Shown here in pieces: positions 1 through 11,969 of a stretch of 64,000 nucleotides of DNA. How positions within the stretch are numbered: the first letter of the stretch is position 1; every line of letters begins with the position of its first letter. The DNA lies in contig CM057453.1 in assembly GCA_016271365.2 (NCBI GenBank), forward strand, positions 499,819,001 to 499,883,000. Direction: 5' to 3'. Both the position numbers and the translations under genes were made by a program. Under the pieces are notes generated by a model. The model had not been told where the DNA came from. It was given only the letters and a program-made list of their open reading frames with translations, and ran no database searches. This stretch comes from Neoceratodus forsteri (lineage: Eukaryota > Chordata > Ceratodontiformes > Ceratodontidae).

Positions 1-1
1 G

Positions 2-529
2 CTGGAGGCTAAAGTCGAGGACTTGGAAGGCAGAAGTCGCCGCAACAACGCGGTTTTGATCGGCCTCCCGGAGCGTGAAAAGGGTCCTGACCCGATCAAG
101 TTTGCAAGAAAATTTGTTTCTAAAATAGCTGGTCCTTCCCCGTTTGGCAGTGATTACATTATTGAAAGAGCGCATAGGGCACTCCCCCCAATACCACCAC
201 CAGGAGCGGCCCCGAGATCTTTTATTTTTCGGTTCCTGAATTATCAGGAGAAGCAAGATTTCCTGATCAAAGCTCGTGAGGCCAAAGAAGTTACCTGGGA
301 AGGTGCCAAGATTAGAATCACCCAAGATCTACCCCTGTCTGTGCGCCAGAAGCGCGCATCCTACCATTCCCTGGTGGTCAAATTAATAGCAGCAGAGATC
401 AAATTTAAGATGGCTTATCCTGCCAAGCTGCAGGTGCTTGTCGCAGGCTTCTGGCATGCATACGAGAATGCAGAAGCAGCAACTCTTGGTTTAAAGGCTG
501 CTTTTCCGGACCTTTTTGGCACTTCTTGA
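2..529 (+). pseudogene. L1 ORF1p C-terminal part (RRM and C-terminal domain)
   Basis: One open frame runs from base 2 to the TGA at 527-529 and must continue upstream, so no start is visible. L1 ORF1p is the trimeric RNA-binding chaperone of the L1 particle. Visible landmarks are the end of the coiled coil (LEAKVEDLEG), then the RRM-like RRNNAVLIGLPE, IIERAHRAL and RSFIFRFLNY, then the C-terminal KMAYPAKLQVL and a final Pro-Asp-Leu-Phe tail. The matching tail in L1-B (45490-45514) ends at the same place. This piece has no internal stop, but ORF2 of the same copy is dead, so it is probably non-functional. Confidence 0.85.
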
Positions 530-1560
530 AGTTGGTGTTGGAAGCAACTGATTCCTCATGCTGTTTATCGGACTGAATCTGCTTGGGGTGTCTGGGACGA
601 GTTCCCTCTTTTCCTCGCTAATTTGAACCGGTGGCAAGTGAGTTGAAAGACTTTTCCCAGCCCTGGCTATCAGAGTGGTGAGCTCCCTTACAAGTCTGCA
701 CTTACCGGAGGTGTTGTGACATTCCTAGTCGATCTGGCTTTCTGGCGATTCCGGTGGCTACCTCCAGTGGCTCTGTGATGGTCGATTAATGCAATAGCGG
801 GAGCCTCGACTTCATGGCCAACTTGTCTTAAAGGCTGAAGGGTTTCCCTTCACTGTGGACAGTCTATCTTGGTCCCCCCGCATCATCGGTGGTGACCATC
901 ACTCCTGTTACTCATAGAGCAGAATTTGTTGCTGCATTTGAGTTAATTCTATTTTATAGGATATATAACAGGGGGTAGCGCCTTGTATATATTATAAACT
1001 GAGATTTCCCCAGCTCGGGGGTTCACGCTATACAGAATTGCTACATATGTTTCACTAGATGGCACTAAAGTCTGTTTGTGTTGGGGTTCTTTTTTTTTTT
1101 TTTCTCTCTCAGAGTCTACATAATGGCCTTTCTCGGGGTACTTTGATTTTGCCTGGATTCTGCATGAGGAGTGGCAACCCATTTAAAAAGTGTTTGCAGA
1201 TTTTGCCGTTTGCCATTTCTCAGGTGCGGGGCTTATTTACGATTTCCCAACGGAGGCAACTAGCCTGGAATCCAGTACATTGGATTGTTATATTTTGGAC
1301 TTTGAAAGCTATTGCCGCATCACAAATTACTGTTGTTGTCTTTCTACTGTGTTGTTAAACGAGCAGGTCGGGTGGGGGGCAACGGGGATAGCTCTGGTAA
1401 ACTGTACATCATGTTTTGTGCGATGTGTGGGTGGGTTAGGGAGGGGCTTGGGGTGGGGTCAATATTCTTGGGGCGTTATTGTGGGGGCTTTTAGTGATAT
1501 GGGGGTCTGGCTGGGTGGTTGGGGGGGTTAAACACAGCTTATACTTAACAAGGGGTGTTA
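530..1560 (+). other. L1-A inter-ORF spacer, no gene
   Basis: About 1.0 kb separates ORF1 from ORF2. It contains a T tract (about 1090-1103) and G-rich stretches (1365-1530). L1-B has a spacer of similar size (45515-46779), so the length is a family trait and not a local accident. The small open frames here lack recognisable domains. Confidence 0.7.
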
Positions 1561-4500
1561 ATGTTAGTATTAGGAGATACAGGTCCTTCTCTGGGATATA
1601 TGGTACCTGCATTGCAATGGATAGCTAGGACTATTAAATGCACTACATGGAACATTAAAGGGGCCAGGCATAAAATTAAACAATATTCAATTCTGAAATT
1701 TCTCAATCATCTAAAAGTAGAGATTATGTTTCTGCAAGAGACTCATCTCCTGAATGCGGAAGCATTTAAGTTGAGACGCCAACAAGTGGGGAAAGTATTC
1801 GTGGCACAGGGCACGACCCAGAGTAGAGGGGTCATGATTATGATACATAGATCTATCCCCTTCCAGTCTCTTCACGAGACTGCTGATCCTAATGGGAGAT
1901 TCCTATTTGTGAGGGGGAAACTCTTCACATTGTACATTCTTTTGGGCACGGTTTATGGTCCCAATATAGATACTCCAGAGTTTTTTGTTAAACTGTTGGA
2001 AGTGGTGCATTCTTTCCCTGATCTTCCCATATTAATAGGGGGTGATCTCAACTTGGTCTTTGATCAGGAGGTTGATAGATTGGGTCGGTCCCGATCTGGC
2101 CTCTCGCCTGCTCAAAGGGCTTTGAGGGATTTTCTGGACTCGGCTGGACTGTGTGATGTGTGGCGAGTGCTTCATCCTAATCAAAGGAATTACATTTTTG
2201 TTTCGTCAGTCCATGGTACCTCTTCTCGGATCAATTACATTTTAGCAACTCAAAACCTCTTACCAGGGGTTGCGGATTCCAATATTGTTTCGGTCCCGCT
2301 CTCCGATCACTCGGCTGTCATTTGTCAACTCTTGTTAATGTCTCTACCCCAGAAGGGTAACAGATGGAAGCTTAATAACCAAATTTTAAAGGAACCGGAC
2401 AAGGTTACCTATATAGCTTCCCAAATACAGCAATTTATGGCCTGAAATAACAATTCCACGGGCCGGCCCGACATAGAGTGGAGGGCCCTCAAGGCGTATC
2501 TGAGAGGGATTATGATTGGAATTTTGTCTAAAAGGAAGAAGGAGAGGGATGATAAGGCCGCCCAACTATTGCTTCAGATTAGGAATTTAGAGGCTAGTCT
2601 CTCCCCGACCTCCCCTGAGACTACTAGACAAGAACTAGTTAAACTTAAAGACGCCTACCTGGGGCTACTAAGAGAGCAGGCTGAGTTTGCAATCTTAAAA
2701 ACAAACGCAATACACACAGATCAAGGTGAGAAGGCAGGGCGGATGTTAGCCATGCGGGTGAAACAGCAGGAATCCAGCAGGTTCATTGCCGCTGTCCACT
2801 CTCTAGATGATAATTCACTTAAAACCTCTCCTTCAGATATATTGAAGGAATTCTCTTCCTACTTCCAGGAATTATATGGTCCCATGGTGGTCCCCCCCTC
2901 GGAAGCGCACTCGCAGGGCTATCTAAAAGATCTACAATTACCTACTCTTGTTGAGTCTCAGCGAATTGCATTAACCTCCCCTATATCCGAAATAGAAATA
3001 GAAAAAAATCATCCAATCCCTTCCATCAGATAAAACTCCGGGCCCAGACGTTTTTTCTGCCAATTTTTATAAAGTGTTTTCTAAACAGCTAGTGCCCATT
3101 CTGCTCCCGCTCTTCCGTTTCCTCCTCTAGGGTCAAGCAACTGACACCTCTCTCTTCAAAGCGTTGATTATTTTACTGCCCAAACCTGATAAGCCAAGAG
3201 ATCAGGTCTCTAGTTACAGGCCGATTTCCCTTCTCAATCAAGATATTAAGATCTTAGCCAAACTGCTCGCTGATCGGCTGAACCAGGTCCTTCCTTCTAT
3301 CATTGGGGATGAACAGGTGGGATTCATGAGGGGCAGATCTTCAGCCGATCATCTCAGAACTCTTGCTCATGTCCTCTCTGCCTTCAGGGATGCCTCCCTC
3401 TCGATGGCTTTGGTATCCCTGGACGCAGAGAAGGCTTCTGACAGAGTCTATTGGAGGTACCTATTTGCAACAATGGAGGCCTTTGGTTTTCCCGGAGAAT
3501 TTCGGAGCTGGGTCCACTCATTGTACTTATTACCCTCTGCCAGGATTTCTTGCAATGGAGTGACCTCTGTCCCGATCAAGCTGTCTGTAGGAACCAGGTA
3601 AGGCTGCCCATTATCCCCTTTACTTTTTAATATCTATGTAGAGCACCTTATCCGTCGGCTGGTAAGCGATAAAAATATCCCAGGCATTTTTTTAAATGAT
3701 CATGAGGCTAAGGTGGCGGCATACACTGATGACCTCCTCCTCCTCCAATTGTCCAACCTATCTATATCCATCCCCCCAATCCTCAAGATTATTGAGGAAT
3801 TTAGTCAGGTTTCTAACTATAAGCTTAATATACAGTAAGTAAATCCCAGGTCTTCCCTCTTAATCATAAGCTTTATAAACACGAAATTACTGCTCTCGGT
3901 TTGGCTTGGAAGGCCGACTCTATTAAATATCTAGGCATTACTCTGTCGCGAAGTGTCTCCCATTTGAAGCAGTTAAATTTAGATTGTTTGGTACAAAAGA
4001 TCGAGCAGGACCTCCAAAGATGGTCCCTTCTCCCCTATCTCTTTGGAGCAGGATAAATCTGGTTAAAATGAATGTCTTTCCACGTCTTTTTTACCCCATC
4101 AATATGTTAAATATAGTATTGCTGTTGTCCTGGTTCCAAAGAGTACATAGTATACTCTCCAACTTTGTTTGGGGATGCAAAAAAGCGAGGTTGGCATACC
4201 ATAAGCTAGCCGCCCCTAAAGAGAGAGGGGGTTTAAGGCTTCCGCAGCTGAGATTTTACTACTGGGCCAGCCAAGCTGCCAAGTATCTCAGATGGGCGTT
4301 AAGTAACTTGCCGGTACCCTATGACTACACCCCGTTATGGCTAAAGGTAGAATTGTCCCTTATCAAAAAATCTGGTTATCTTCCCAAAGCAATGTTATAT
4401 GTCAAACTATGCTCTCTTCCTGTAGCAATTAGGAACTCTCCCATTGTAACCTCGGTTAGGATCCATATACAATTATGTGCCTTCCTCAGATATGACAATG

Positions 4501-5408
4501 GCAGGGATATCTCCCAGCCCATCAATGGGAACCCCAACATTCTAATAAATAATACACCGTTACTATTCTCTTGGCAGCACAGTTAGGAGACTGTTGGTTA
4601 GAGGATGTTATCCTACCAGAGGGCCAGTGGTTCACTTCAGAGGATATTATGTATAAATTTAAGATACCCGGTAAGCACATATTTAAGGTTTATCAGCTGC
4701 AGCACCTTCTGCTGCAAGGTTTTGGGGTTACTCCACTTCCCAAATCCCATGTTGGTTTCCTACCCTCTCTGATCCAACCAGCAGGCTTGCCCCATGCTGT
4801 GTCTAAATTATATAGCTTGCTCTTTGCCTGTGCTTACCCCGATAATAACGCACCAGTTCATTACTGGCAAGCATTGTTACCTGGTAAGGAATTGGCTGGT
4901 CCCGTATTTGGCGTGATTGCCATAAATATTTGTTACAAGATCGACTCAGGTTGATGCAATTTAAAATCTTGCACAATATCTATTACTCCCCTCAGAAATT
5001 TGCCAAGCTGGGTCTTCTGTCCTCTCCGCTCTGTACAAACTGTAGACTGCAGACTGGTGATCTTCTCCATATTTTCTGGGAATGCCCTAGAGTAGTATCG
5101 CTTTGACTATGATTAAACAAAGAGCAGATCCGCTATTAGGATTTGATTTGTTTACCTCAATATGTGTATTGGGTGATTTCTCACCCGTCAATGTGGCAAG
5201 TAGAAGGTATTATATGGCGTTGATCTCCTCATCTGTTAAAAAAATTGTTCTTAGGCATTGGAAAGATTCAGAGAATTTAAGTTATGTGGAATGGTTACAA
5301 GAACTTTTGGCTAATCTCAGAACGGAGAGGACTATAGCAAGCCTCGCAAACAAGATGGACAAGTTTAATAGGATTTGGGGCCCCTTTCAATCTTTATATG
5401 CTTTGTAA
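1561..5408 (+). pseudogene. L1-A ORF2: endonuclease plus reverse transcriptase, broken
   Basis: The APE-type endonuclease is readable from about 1635: TTWNIKGAR, FLQETHL, GGDLNLVFD, and the terminal SDHSAV that carries the catalytic Asp-His. An in-frame TGA follows at 2443-2445 and the frame resumes through KRKKERDD. A one-base slip near 3005 shifts into the RT (KTPGPD, YRPISLLNQDIKIL, VGFMRGRSSADH). In-frame stops lie at 3128-3130 and 3599-3601; the second falls where the family has Gln in RQGCPLS. The catalytic YADD box reads YTDD (3722-3733). Further shifts lie near 4040 and 4575. The C-terminus ends WGPFQSLYAL at 5408, matching L1-B. This is a dead copy. Confidence 0.9.
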
Positions 5409-5625
5409 AGCTACAATCCATTTCCTCTGATAGGGTACTTGGCACCTTGTTAGCATATTGCTGTGTTGGGGCTGTAGGGGTGGATGTGGGGGGGCAGGGG
5501 GGAGAATGAGCCATTGTAAATCCTGTTTACTGGTTGCATTGAATTGACACTTCTTTTGTGGTTCATTCTCTGTTTTGTAAACTTCAATAAAAGTTGAATG
5601 GAAAAAAAACAAAAAAAAAAAACAA
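5409..5625 (+). other. L1-A 3' UTR and A-rich tail
   Basis: A G-rich stretch (about 5485-5505) is followed by AATAAA at 5586-5591 and an A-rich tail at 5601-5625. Base 5626 is the first base of interrupted DIRS-A sequence, which marks the 3' integration point. Confidence 0.8.
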
Positions 5626-6556
5626 ATGTCAGCTGCAGAAACATTCCGAAGGAAGGCCGTGGAAGCAGCCATGCCCCTAGCAGAATGGCCTCTGATGGAA
5701 CCCGGCAGAGGTTTATCATACTTCTGGTAAAAGAATCTAATGCAGTTGTTCAACCATTTGGAAAGGCCTTGCTTAGAAACCGGTTTGCCCTTCGATCTCG
5801 GGGTGAAAGAGACAAACAACTGGTCGCAAGAGTGAAGCTCCTTAGTCCGGTGTGTATAACACCGGAGAATTCGATGGACATCCATCGTGTGCAGGAGTGC
5901 CTCACCTCTGTTAGATGAGGATGGGTAATACACCGGAAGCTCTACCGATTGGTTCAGTGTGGCTTCTGATACCACCTTTGGGAGGAGCCTCGGATGGGTT
6001 CTCAGGACCGCACGATCCCGATGGAAAATCAAGTAAGGCTCCTTGCAAACCAGAGCGTGAAGCTCCAAAATCCTTTGGACTGATGTGATTGCCACCAGAA
6101 AAAGTGCCTTCCAAGACAGGAAGCACAGATCACAGCTCATAGCCAGCTCGATAGGAGAAAGAGTGAGCTTTACCAGGATGAAGTTCAAGTCCCAAGGTGG
6201 AGTTGGGCTGCGGATGGGGGTTTCAGATGGAGAATCCCTTTCAAAAAGGTTTTGGAGACATCCAACTGAGCCACAGGTTTGCCATCCACTAGCTTGTGGT
6301 ATGCTGAAATAGCTGATAGATGTACCTTTAAGGAAGAGCAGGACAGATCGGAGTCTGACAAGTGAAGGAGATATTCCATGACTTGCGGGGCTGAGCAAGA
6401 GAAGGGGTTCCAGCCCTTTGCGGTCGCCCATATGGAAAACCGCTTCCACTTCATGGCGTAAGTTGAACGGGTAGAAGGTTTTCTGGCCTCAATTAGGATC
6501 TGTGCAACTCGAGAGGAAACCCCGAATCGAGATATTGATATGTCTGCAGGAGCCAT
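5626..6556 (-). pseudogene. DIRS-A tyrosine recombinase, truncated and frameshifted
   Basis: The N-terminal core-binding part (RPSTRSTYAMKWKRF, SLKVHLSAISAYH) reads from 6556 to about 6215. It then shifts frame into the catalytic part, which has the arginine motif ITSVQRILELHAL, the linker KVVSEATLNQSVELPVYYP and the box II sequence GHSARGMAAS (His-x-x-Arg intact). The L1-A tail cuts the gene just after NVSAADI, so the segment holding the second His/Trp and the tyrosine nucleophile (HTFTKHYSLD in DIRS-B and -E) is missing here. Confidence 0.85.
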
Positions 6557-6689
6557 GCATGAAGATGCAGGGTCCTGAGCCCCGGATGAACCAGATGGCC
6601 TTGATCCTGAGTAAGGAGGTCATAAGTCATTGGAAGTGGAACCAGTGATTCTCTGGAAAGCTGCTGGAGCAGTGGGAACCAGATCTATC

Positions 6690-8340
6690 TTGGCCAGAGA
6701 GGGGCGATGAGGATCATCCTTGCCCTCTCCGCCTGAAGCTTGAGAAGAACCCTCTACAGAATGGGAAATGGAGGGAAAGCGTACAAAAATGTCCCTGTCC
6801 AAGATAGAGACAATGCGTCGCTCCAGAAAGCACCTCGCTCTGGAATGAGCGAGCAAAACTTGGGAAGTTTTGCGTTGAATTGGGAGACGAAGAGGTAGAT
6901 TTCTGGATGCCCCCAACTTCGGAAGATGGAATCCACCACTTCCTGATGCAGTTCCACTCGTGAGCTACGGTCCGAGTTCTGCTGAGACTGTCTGCCAGGA
7001 CATTTAAAACGCCCAGCACATACATGGCCACTAGGGCCAGATGGTGCTGGACTGCCCAGTTCCATACCCTGGTCGCCTCCCTGCAAAGAGGGTATGACCG
7101 GGTTCCTCCTTGTTTGTTGATGTACCAAACTACTGACATACTGTCCATTTGGATTAGCAACTTTCTCTTCGGAAGGAGGGTCTGAAAGGCCTATAATGCA
7201 CACAGGACCACACTGAGCTCCAGAACACTGATATGGAGAGAAATCTCCAAGCCGGACCAAAGACCCTGGGCTTGATGTTCCCCCAGGTGAACACCCTACC
7301 CTATGTTTGAGGCGTCCGTGGTGAGGGTAGCTACTGGTGCAGGGCTCCGAAACAGAAGTCTCAAGGAAAGATTGAGGGAATCCATCCACCATTGCAAATC
7401 CTTCTGAACCGCTGAAGAGATGAGAACCGGATGGTCCAGATCATCCAGAAGCTGGTCTCACTGCACCTGCAAGGACCACTGAGTGATCCTCATGTGGAGC
7501 CTGGCTAGGGGAATGGTAGTAATGGAGGCCGCCATAAGGCCCAGAAGGCAAAGGACTTCCCGTGCCGGTATATTCCTGCTGGAAGCCACCTTGGAGGCCT
7601 GATGGATAAGGGTTTCCACCCTGTCTAGAGGAAGGAAGGCTCTGCACTGGACCATGTCCAGGACTGCCCCGATAAACTGGAGTTTCTGGGCAGGGATAAG
7701 GGATGACTTGGGCACCCTGACCGTGATACCTAACCGGTTGAACAAGTCCAGTGTAAAGGAAAGAGCCTCCAGCAAGGAATCCCTGGATGGGGCTGCAATC
7801 AGCCAATCGTCCAGGTAAGGGAACACCGCAATACCCTGGCAGCGTAGGAATGCTGCGACCACTGTCAGGCACTTGGTAAAAACCTGTGGTGCCGAAGACT
7901 GCCCAAAGGGGAGCGCCTGGAACTGGAAGTGTTCCCCCAGAAACAAAAACGCAGGAATCGGCGGTGGCCAGGGAAAATAAGGATCTTACATCCTGCATAT
8001 CCAGGGCGCACAGCCAGTGTTTCTCCATGAGGAGAGGAAGGAGGCTCTGGAGAGTTAGCATTCGGAACTTTTTGTACTCGACAAACTGGTTGAGCTGACT
8101 CAGATCGAGTATAGGTCGGAAGTCCCCGGTCTTTTTTGGAACCAAGAAAAAATGGGAGTAGAATCCCTTTCCCCTTAGGGGATGCGCTCGATCGCTTCTT
8201 TTAGCAAGAGCGACCCCACTGGCCGCAACCGCAGAAGTGCCTTGTCCTGGGAGTACGACAATTTCTGGGAGGTTTCCGGGGAAACTACAGGAGCTTTGTG
8301 GTGTGCCCGATGGACACCAGTTGCAGGACACACTCATTGG
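6690..8340 (-). pseudogene. DIRS-A reverse transcriptase-RNase H region
   Basis: The RT begins near 8160 (GFYSHFFLVPKKTGDFRPIL), continues through ALDMQD, then shifts frame to FQFQALPFGQSSAPQVF and the intact catalytic box YLDDWL at 7806-7817. RNase H follows: MDSMSVVWYINKQGGT and NVLADSLSR. Then come WNCIRKWW and the FLYAFPPFPIL segment shared by all DIRS copies here. At least three reading frames are needed to read through it, so it is dead, although the two catalytic Asp of the YLDD box survive. Confidence 0.85.
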
Positions 8341-11052
8341 AGGTAATCGCCCTCCACTCCTGCGCGTGGCCGGCGAACCTCCCCACCCCACCTGCTCCCA
8401 GTCGCAAGACTGAATAGGCAGTGGGGCCGGGGAGTCAAGAAGTGGCAGGCCGTTCAGGGGGAGGACCTCCTGAATGTCTCTGATTCTTGGAGGCAGGAGG
8501 GGTGGCTGTACCCGTCGCATTACGCTTTCCTTGGCGGTATGCCTGAGCGTTTTTTTCTCTGCCTCCAGGTCCTTTTCCGAAAGGGCTGCTGCTGTTGTTG
8601 TTGAGTACCCGATTGGTACATAGACCTAACAGATCTAAGAGCAACTCCCTTGTCCTGTAGATCCATTGTAATATCTTTGGTGTCCCCTCCAAAAAGGACA
8701 GAGCCCCTGGAAGGGGCATCCTGAATAGCCGACTGGACCTCGTTAGCAAGGCCCGAAAGGCGAAGCCAGGAGTGCCTCTCAGGGCAATGGCAGTTGCCGA
8801 GGTATGGGCCACAGCGTCGACAGAGTCGTAAGTGGCCCGCAGAGCATGCCTGCAGAAGTCTTGGAGAGGTGGAGATCCTTGGCAAGTTCCTCCTTGAGAG
8901 GGGAAGAACATATAGCTTGGACCTTCGTCTCTACCTGGCCAGTCGCTTTTTGATGGGACACCATATGGGCCACGTAACTGAGGAAGCAAAGAACACATGT
9001 GGCCAAGGAGTAGACCTTTTTCCTGAACTGGTCCATCTGCCCCTACTCCTTGTCTGGAGGAGTAGTGCTCATGTGCTTAGGAACAGAGGAGGGATCATGA
9101 GCCACTGAAATGACTACAGAGTCAGCCTTAGGATAAGACTTTAAGAAAGGGGCATCCTTCGGCGTCCGGTAAAGTCTATCCGCCCATTTGGGGACAGCCG
9201 GAATAGACTGAGGCATCTGCCAGATGGTCGTGGTGAGGTTTTGATGAGGGCCCATCCACGGAGAAACTGGGATAGGAGACAGAGACTCCAAGTCCAGGTG
9301 TTCCGCGAGTCTCTGTTTCATCGGGTTCTGTTCCTCAGACTCCCAGTCAAAGTAGTCTCTCAATGCCCTCAAGAGGTCCGAGAAGGAAGGGTCCTCCGGT
9401 GGCGATTTCTCGGTTCCTCGGGGTCCTCCACAATCTCCTCCTCTGAGGAATCTTCCCTCTCGTCTGAGCTGTCATCCTCTGCCTCCACGACAGGACGACG
9501 AGAAAAATCCAGAAGGGAAACGTCCTGTCGAGTCTTCCCCGAGATGTGGACAGTCGGAAGCGAGCTGCCCGGAGAAGGGGACCTAGGAAGCTGCAATTGT
9601 GGGAGTCTAGTTTCCAGGTCCGAAACCAGCTCCGACCTAGACCCCTGCCACCAAGATTGTATTAGGGTCTTGAAATCCGGAACAACGGGGGGGGGGGTGG
9701 ATCTGGCTGAGGCTGTGGGGGAGGAGAGGAGGAGGAGGAAGGGCGATCAGTGGGGGATAATAACCCTGTGGTCCCATGTAGTGGGAATAGGGGTTATATC
9801 CCGGGTAGAACTGTCCTAGGCGACTCCAGTCGGGAGTGGAACCCCCCCCCGGTAAGGATCCCCAGGATACCCATAAGGGTAATGGGGGACAGTTTGGGGT
9901 TGGGTGTAAATCCTCGGCGTCAGTCCTGACGTCGGGGGAACCCATGTCGGACCCGCTGTGGTATAGATCAGAGGAGGGTCCGGCGTCTGGATAGTCCACG
10001 TCAGAGGAACTGACGTCGGCACCGGTGCTACCCGATCCGGCACCGGAAGGAGATCCGGCGTCGGAGGGGCCAGCGTCGGAACCGGAAGAAGGGGCTCTGA
10101 CGTCGGAGTGGGATCTGGAATTGGGGCCAAAGGTATAGATAGACCTGACAGCCGGTCCCGGCAGAGGGACTGTCGTTGGGATTTCCGGCGTTGGAAGGGC
10201 CGGCAGCCTGCCGTCAGGCTGCTGAGGGGCCTTCAAAGAAGGCCATCCGGCAGAGGAGGAGCCTCCTGCGACTGGACCCCAGCAGGGGAGTGCGGAGAGG
10301 AACCCAACATATCCACAGGTTCGAGGGCATCTCTGTCATCATCGCTAGACGTGTCCACATGAGAATGTGAGGACACGGGTGAAGAAGGAGGAGGAGGGAG
10401 AGGGGCTTTCTCCCTCTGGTCCCGCTGGACGTCGGGTGTGGCGCCTTTAGGCCTCCGACAGGGGAACCGAGCCCGTACAGTCATCAGAGATGGCTGACTT
10501 AGCGGGCAGGGTCGGGCAGTCAGGGGTAGAACCCCCGACCGACTTATCGACCATAGCCAGGCGGCTGCCCCCAGCCAGGGGAGCCAACCTACCGGCAGCC
10601 CTGCGGTCTCCAGAGGAGCCGAGGGCCGACTTACCGGCTGAGGCGGCGTGGTCGCCAGAGGAGCCGACGATTGACTTGTCCACCGGAGTTTTGTCTGACT
10701 TACCGTCCAGTTTCTTAGGCAGTAGCTGTGCATTGCTTGTTGAGGACCTGACGTCGTCCATGGAGCGAGCCCGCTCCCTAGACTTCTCCTTATGTTTTTC
10801 CAAAGGGGAAGACTTTTTAGACGTGTCCCTAAGCCGATCCATCTTTTTCTCTAGTGAAACTAGGCGGGCTTTGAGCAGGTGGGCCTCCAAAGCCTGCTGT
10901 CTCCGTCTTTTCATGGCTTGATTAAAGGACTGGCACTCAGGGCAAGAGGAGACTGGATGGTCTGGTCCTAGGCAGATGACGCACTTCGGATGTCCGTCTT
11001 TGTGCAGAATCTGGGTGCCACATGAGGAGCACTTGTTCTTGGGAGAAGACAT
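8341..11052 (-). pseudogene. DIRS-A gag-like gene
   Basis: The chosen start is the ATG at 11052, which gives MSSPKNKCSSCGTQI. The first ~35 residues form a zinc-binding pattern (CSSCG, then CVICLGPDHPVSSCPEC), followed by a basic coiled-coil-like stretch rich in Lys, Arg and Glu. The middle (about 10230-9640) is a Pro/Ser/Thr/Asp-rich low-complexity region. The C-terminal part includes WMGPHQNLTTTIWQMP, PKWADRLYRTPKDAP and MDQFRKKVYSLAT, conserved in DIRS-B, -C and -E. It is split over several frames. Confidence 0.8.
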
Positions 11053-11189
11053 CAAAAAGAACAGTAGTTTTTAAGAAAAAAATAGCGAGGGATTACCACG
11101 CGACTGAAACTTTCTTGACAATCACAAATTCTGCAGAGCGACTGACACGAGGCGACGGCGGAAAAGAACTGGATGGTGGGCGTGGGGAC

Positions 11190-11232
11190 CATTCACCATA
11201 TACAGTCACGCTGGCATCAGTCACGTGACATT
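11190..11232 (-). promoter_or_regulatory. Putative DIRS-A promoter in the upstream terminal repeat
   Basis: On the minus strand an E-box CACGTGAC (11222-11229) is followed by a degenerate CRE-like TGATGCCA and a TATA-like GTATATGG (about 11196-11203), about 145 bases before the gag ATG. The same order with better matches is present in DIRS-E at 63078-63112. Activity is inferred from position and conservation only. Confidence 0.45.
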
Positions 11233-11343
11233 GGGTGGGCAGTCCCCCATCAGGGATTGCTAGAAAAGTCTGCCATGTGGCCCGACGCCAGGTGGCGCCA
11301 GTCCTATATGTGATGACTTATTGAAGGAACCCTCTCGAACTAA

Positions 11344-11655
11344 GATCAACATATCCACGCTCCTAGAAATATCTTTTCACCACACTCACAATAGCTAAAC
11401 AATTTCAATGGCTCTTTAGTCGACATACGTGCCATCGAAAATAACTTTTTAGAAAAGTGATTATTCACTATGGGAAGAACTATAAAAAGCGGTGACCACA
11501 GTGTTGTTTCCGTGCTTGGTCTGACGAGTATGATCGAAAGCAGGAAAAGACCTGAGGATAGAAGGGACTGCTCACATTTATATGGGAGAGCCAACATTAG
11601 ACATCATTGTGGGCAGTTCCTACCGGACTGCTTGCAAATGTTTCTATGTGATCCT
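11344..11655. other. Unassigned DNA between DIRS-A and a CR1 fragment
   Basis: I recognise no repeat or gene here. An 83-codon minus-strand open frame (11346-11597) shows no family resemblance I can name. A TATAAAA occurs at about 11472, but nothing around it supports a promoter. Confidence 0.4.
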
Positions 11656-11960
11656 AGTGCCTAGCATCTGTAAGTTCCATTGGTGTGGCCTGATGACAGA
11701 TATAAGACAAGGCTGGAAGGTGTGAGACTGCGGGGCAATGTGAGAAAGTATTTCTTCACTGAATGGGTGGTGGACACATGGAAGAGATTCCCTATGGAGG
11801 TCGCGGTGCACAAACGGTTAATGAATTCAAAATCGCTTAGGTCAGACACAAAAGAAAAAGTTAACTGAGATGCAGGGTAGTAGGGTATATGGGTAAACAA
11901 GATGGGCCAGGAAGTCCTCATCTGCCTTCAAAATCTATGTATCTATGTAAAGTATATCCT
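11656..11960 (+). mobile_element. CR1-like LINE, 3' fragment
   Basis: The translation RLEGVRLRGNVRKYFFTEWV followed by VDTWKRFPMEVAVHKR is the typical last part of CR1 ORF2 (R..YFF..VV..WN.LP..V). It is followed by a short UTR and the octamer-like end TCTATGTATCTATGTA. The rest of the element is absent, as is usual for 5'-truncated CR1 copies. Confidence 0.75.
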
Positions 11961-11969
11961 CAAAGAAGA

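Larger units (their letters stand above)
1..5625 (+). mobile_element. L1-A: L1-clade LINE, 5' end outside window
   Basis: The order is ORF1 (RNA-binding), a ~1 kb spacer, ORF2 (endonuclease plus reverse transcriptase), a short 3' UTR with AATAAA and an A-rich tail. It is the same family as L1-B at 44497-56664: the two can be followed side by side in ORF1, spacer length, ORF2 and the extreme C-terminus. It ends with an A-rich tail exactly where the tyrosine-recombinase reading of DIRS-A is cut, so it inserted into DIRS-A. The target duplication cannot be tested because the other flank lies left of the window. Confidence 0.9.
5626..11343 (-). mobile_element. DIRS-A: DIRS1-type retrotransposon, 3' end removed by L1-A
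   Basis: On the minus strand the order is gag (11052 downward), reverse transcriptase-RNase H, then tyrosine recombinase. The upstream end at 11343 matches the inverted right ends of DIRS-C, -E and -F (CTCTCGAA.TAAGAT) and is followed by unrelated DNA. The downstream end, with ICR and left terminal repeat, lies beyond L1-A, left of the window. DIRS elements integrate through a tyrosine recombinase instead of a DDE integrase. Confidence 0.88.

Noticed and set aside
9241..9819. 192-codon plus-strand open frame
   Set aside because: Antisense shadow of DIRS-A gag.
11346..11597. 83-codon minus-strand open frame
   Set aside because: No start context, no recognisable domain, no splice signals; probably chance.
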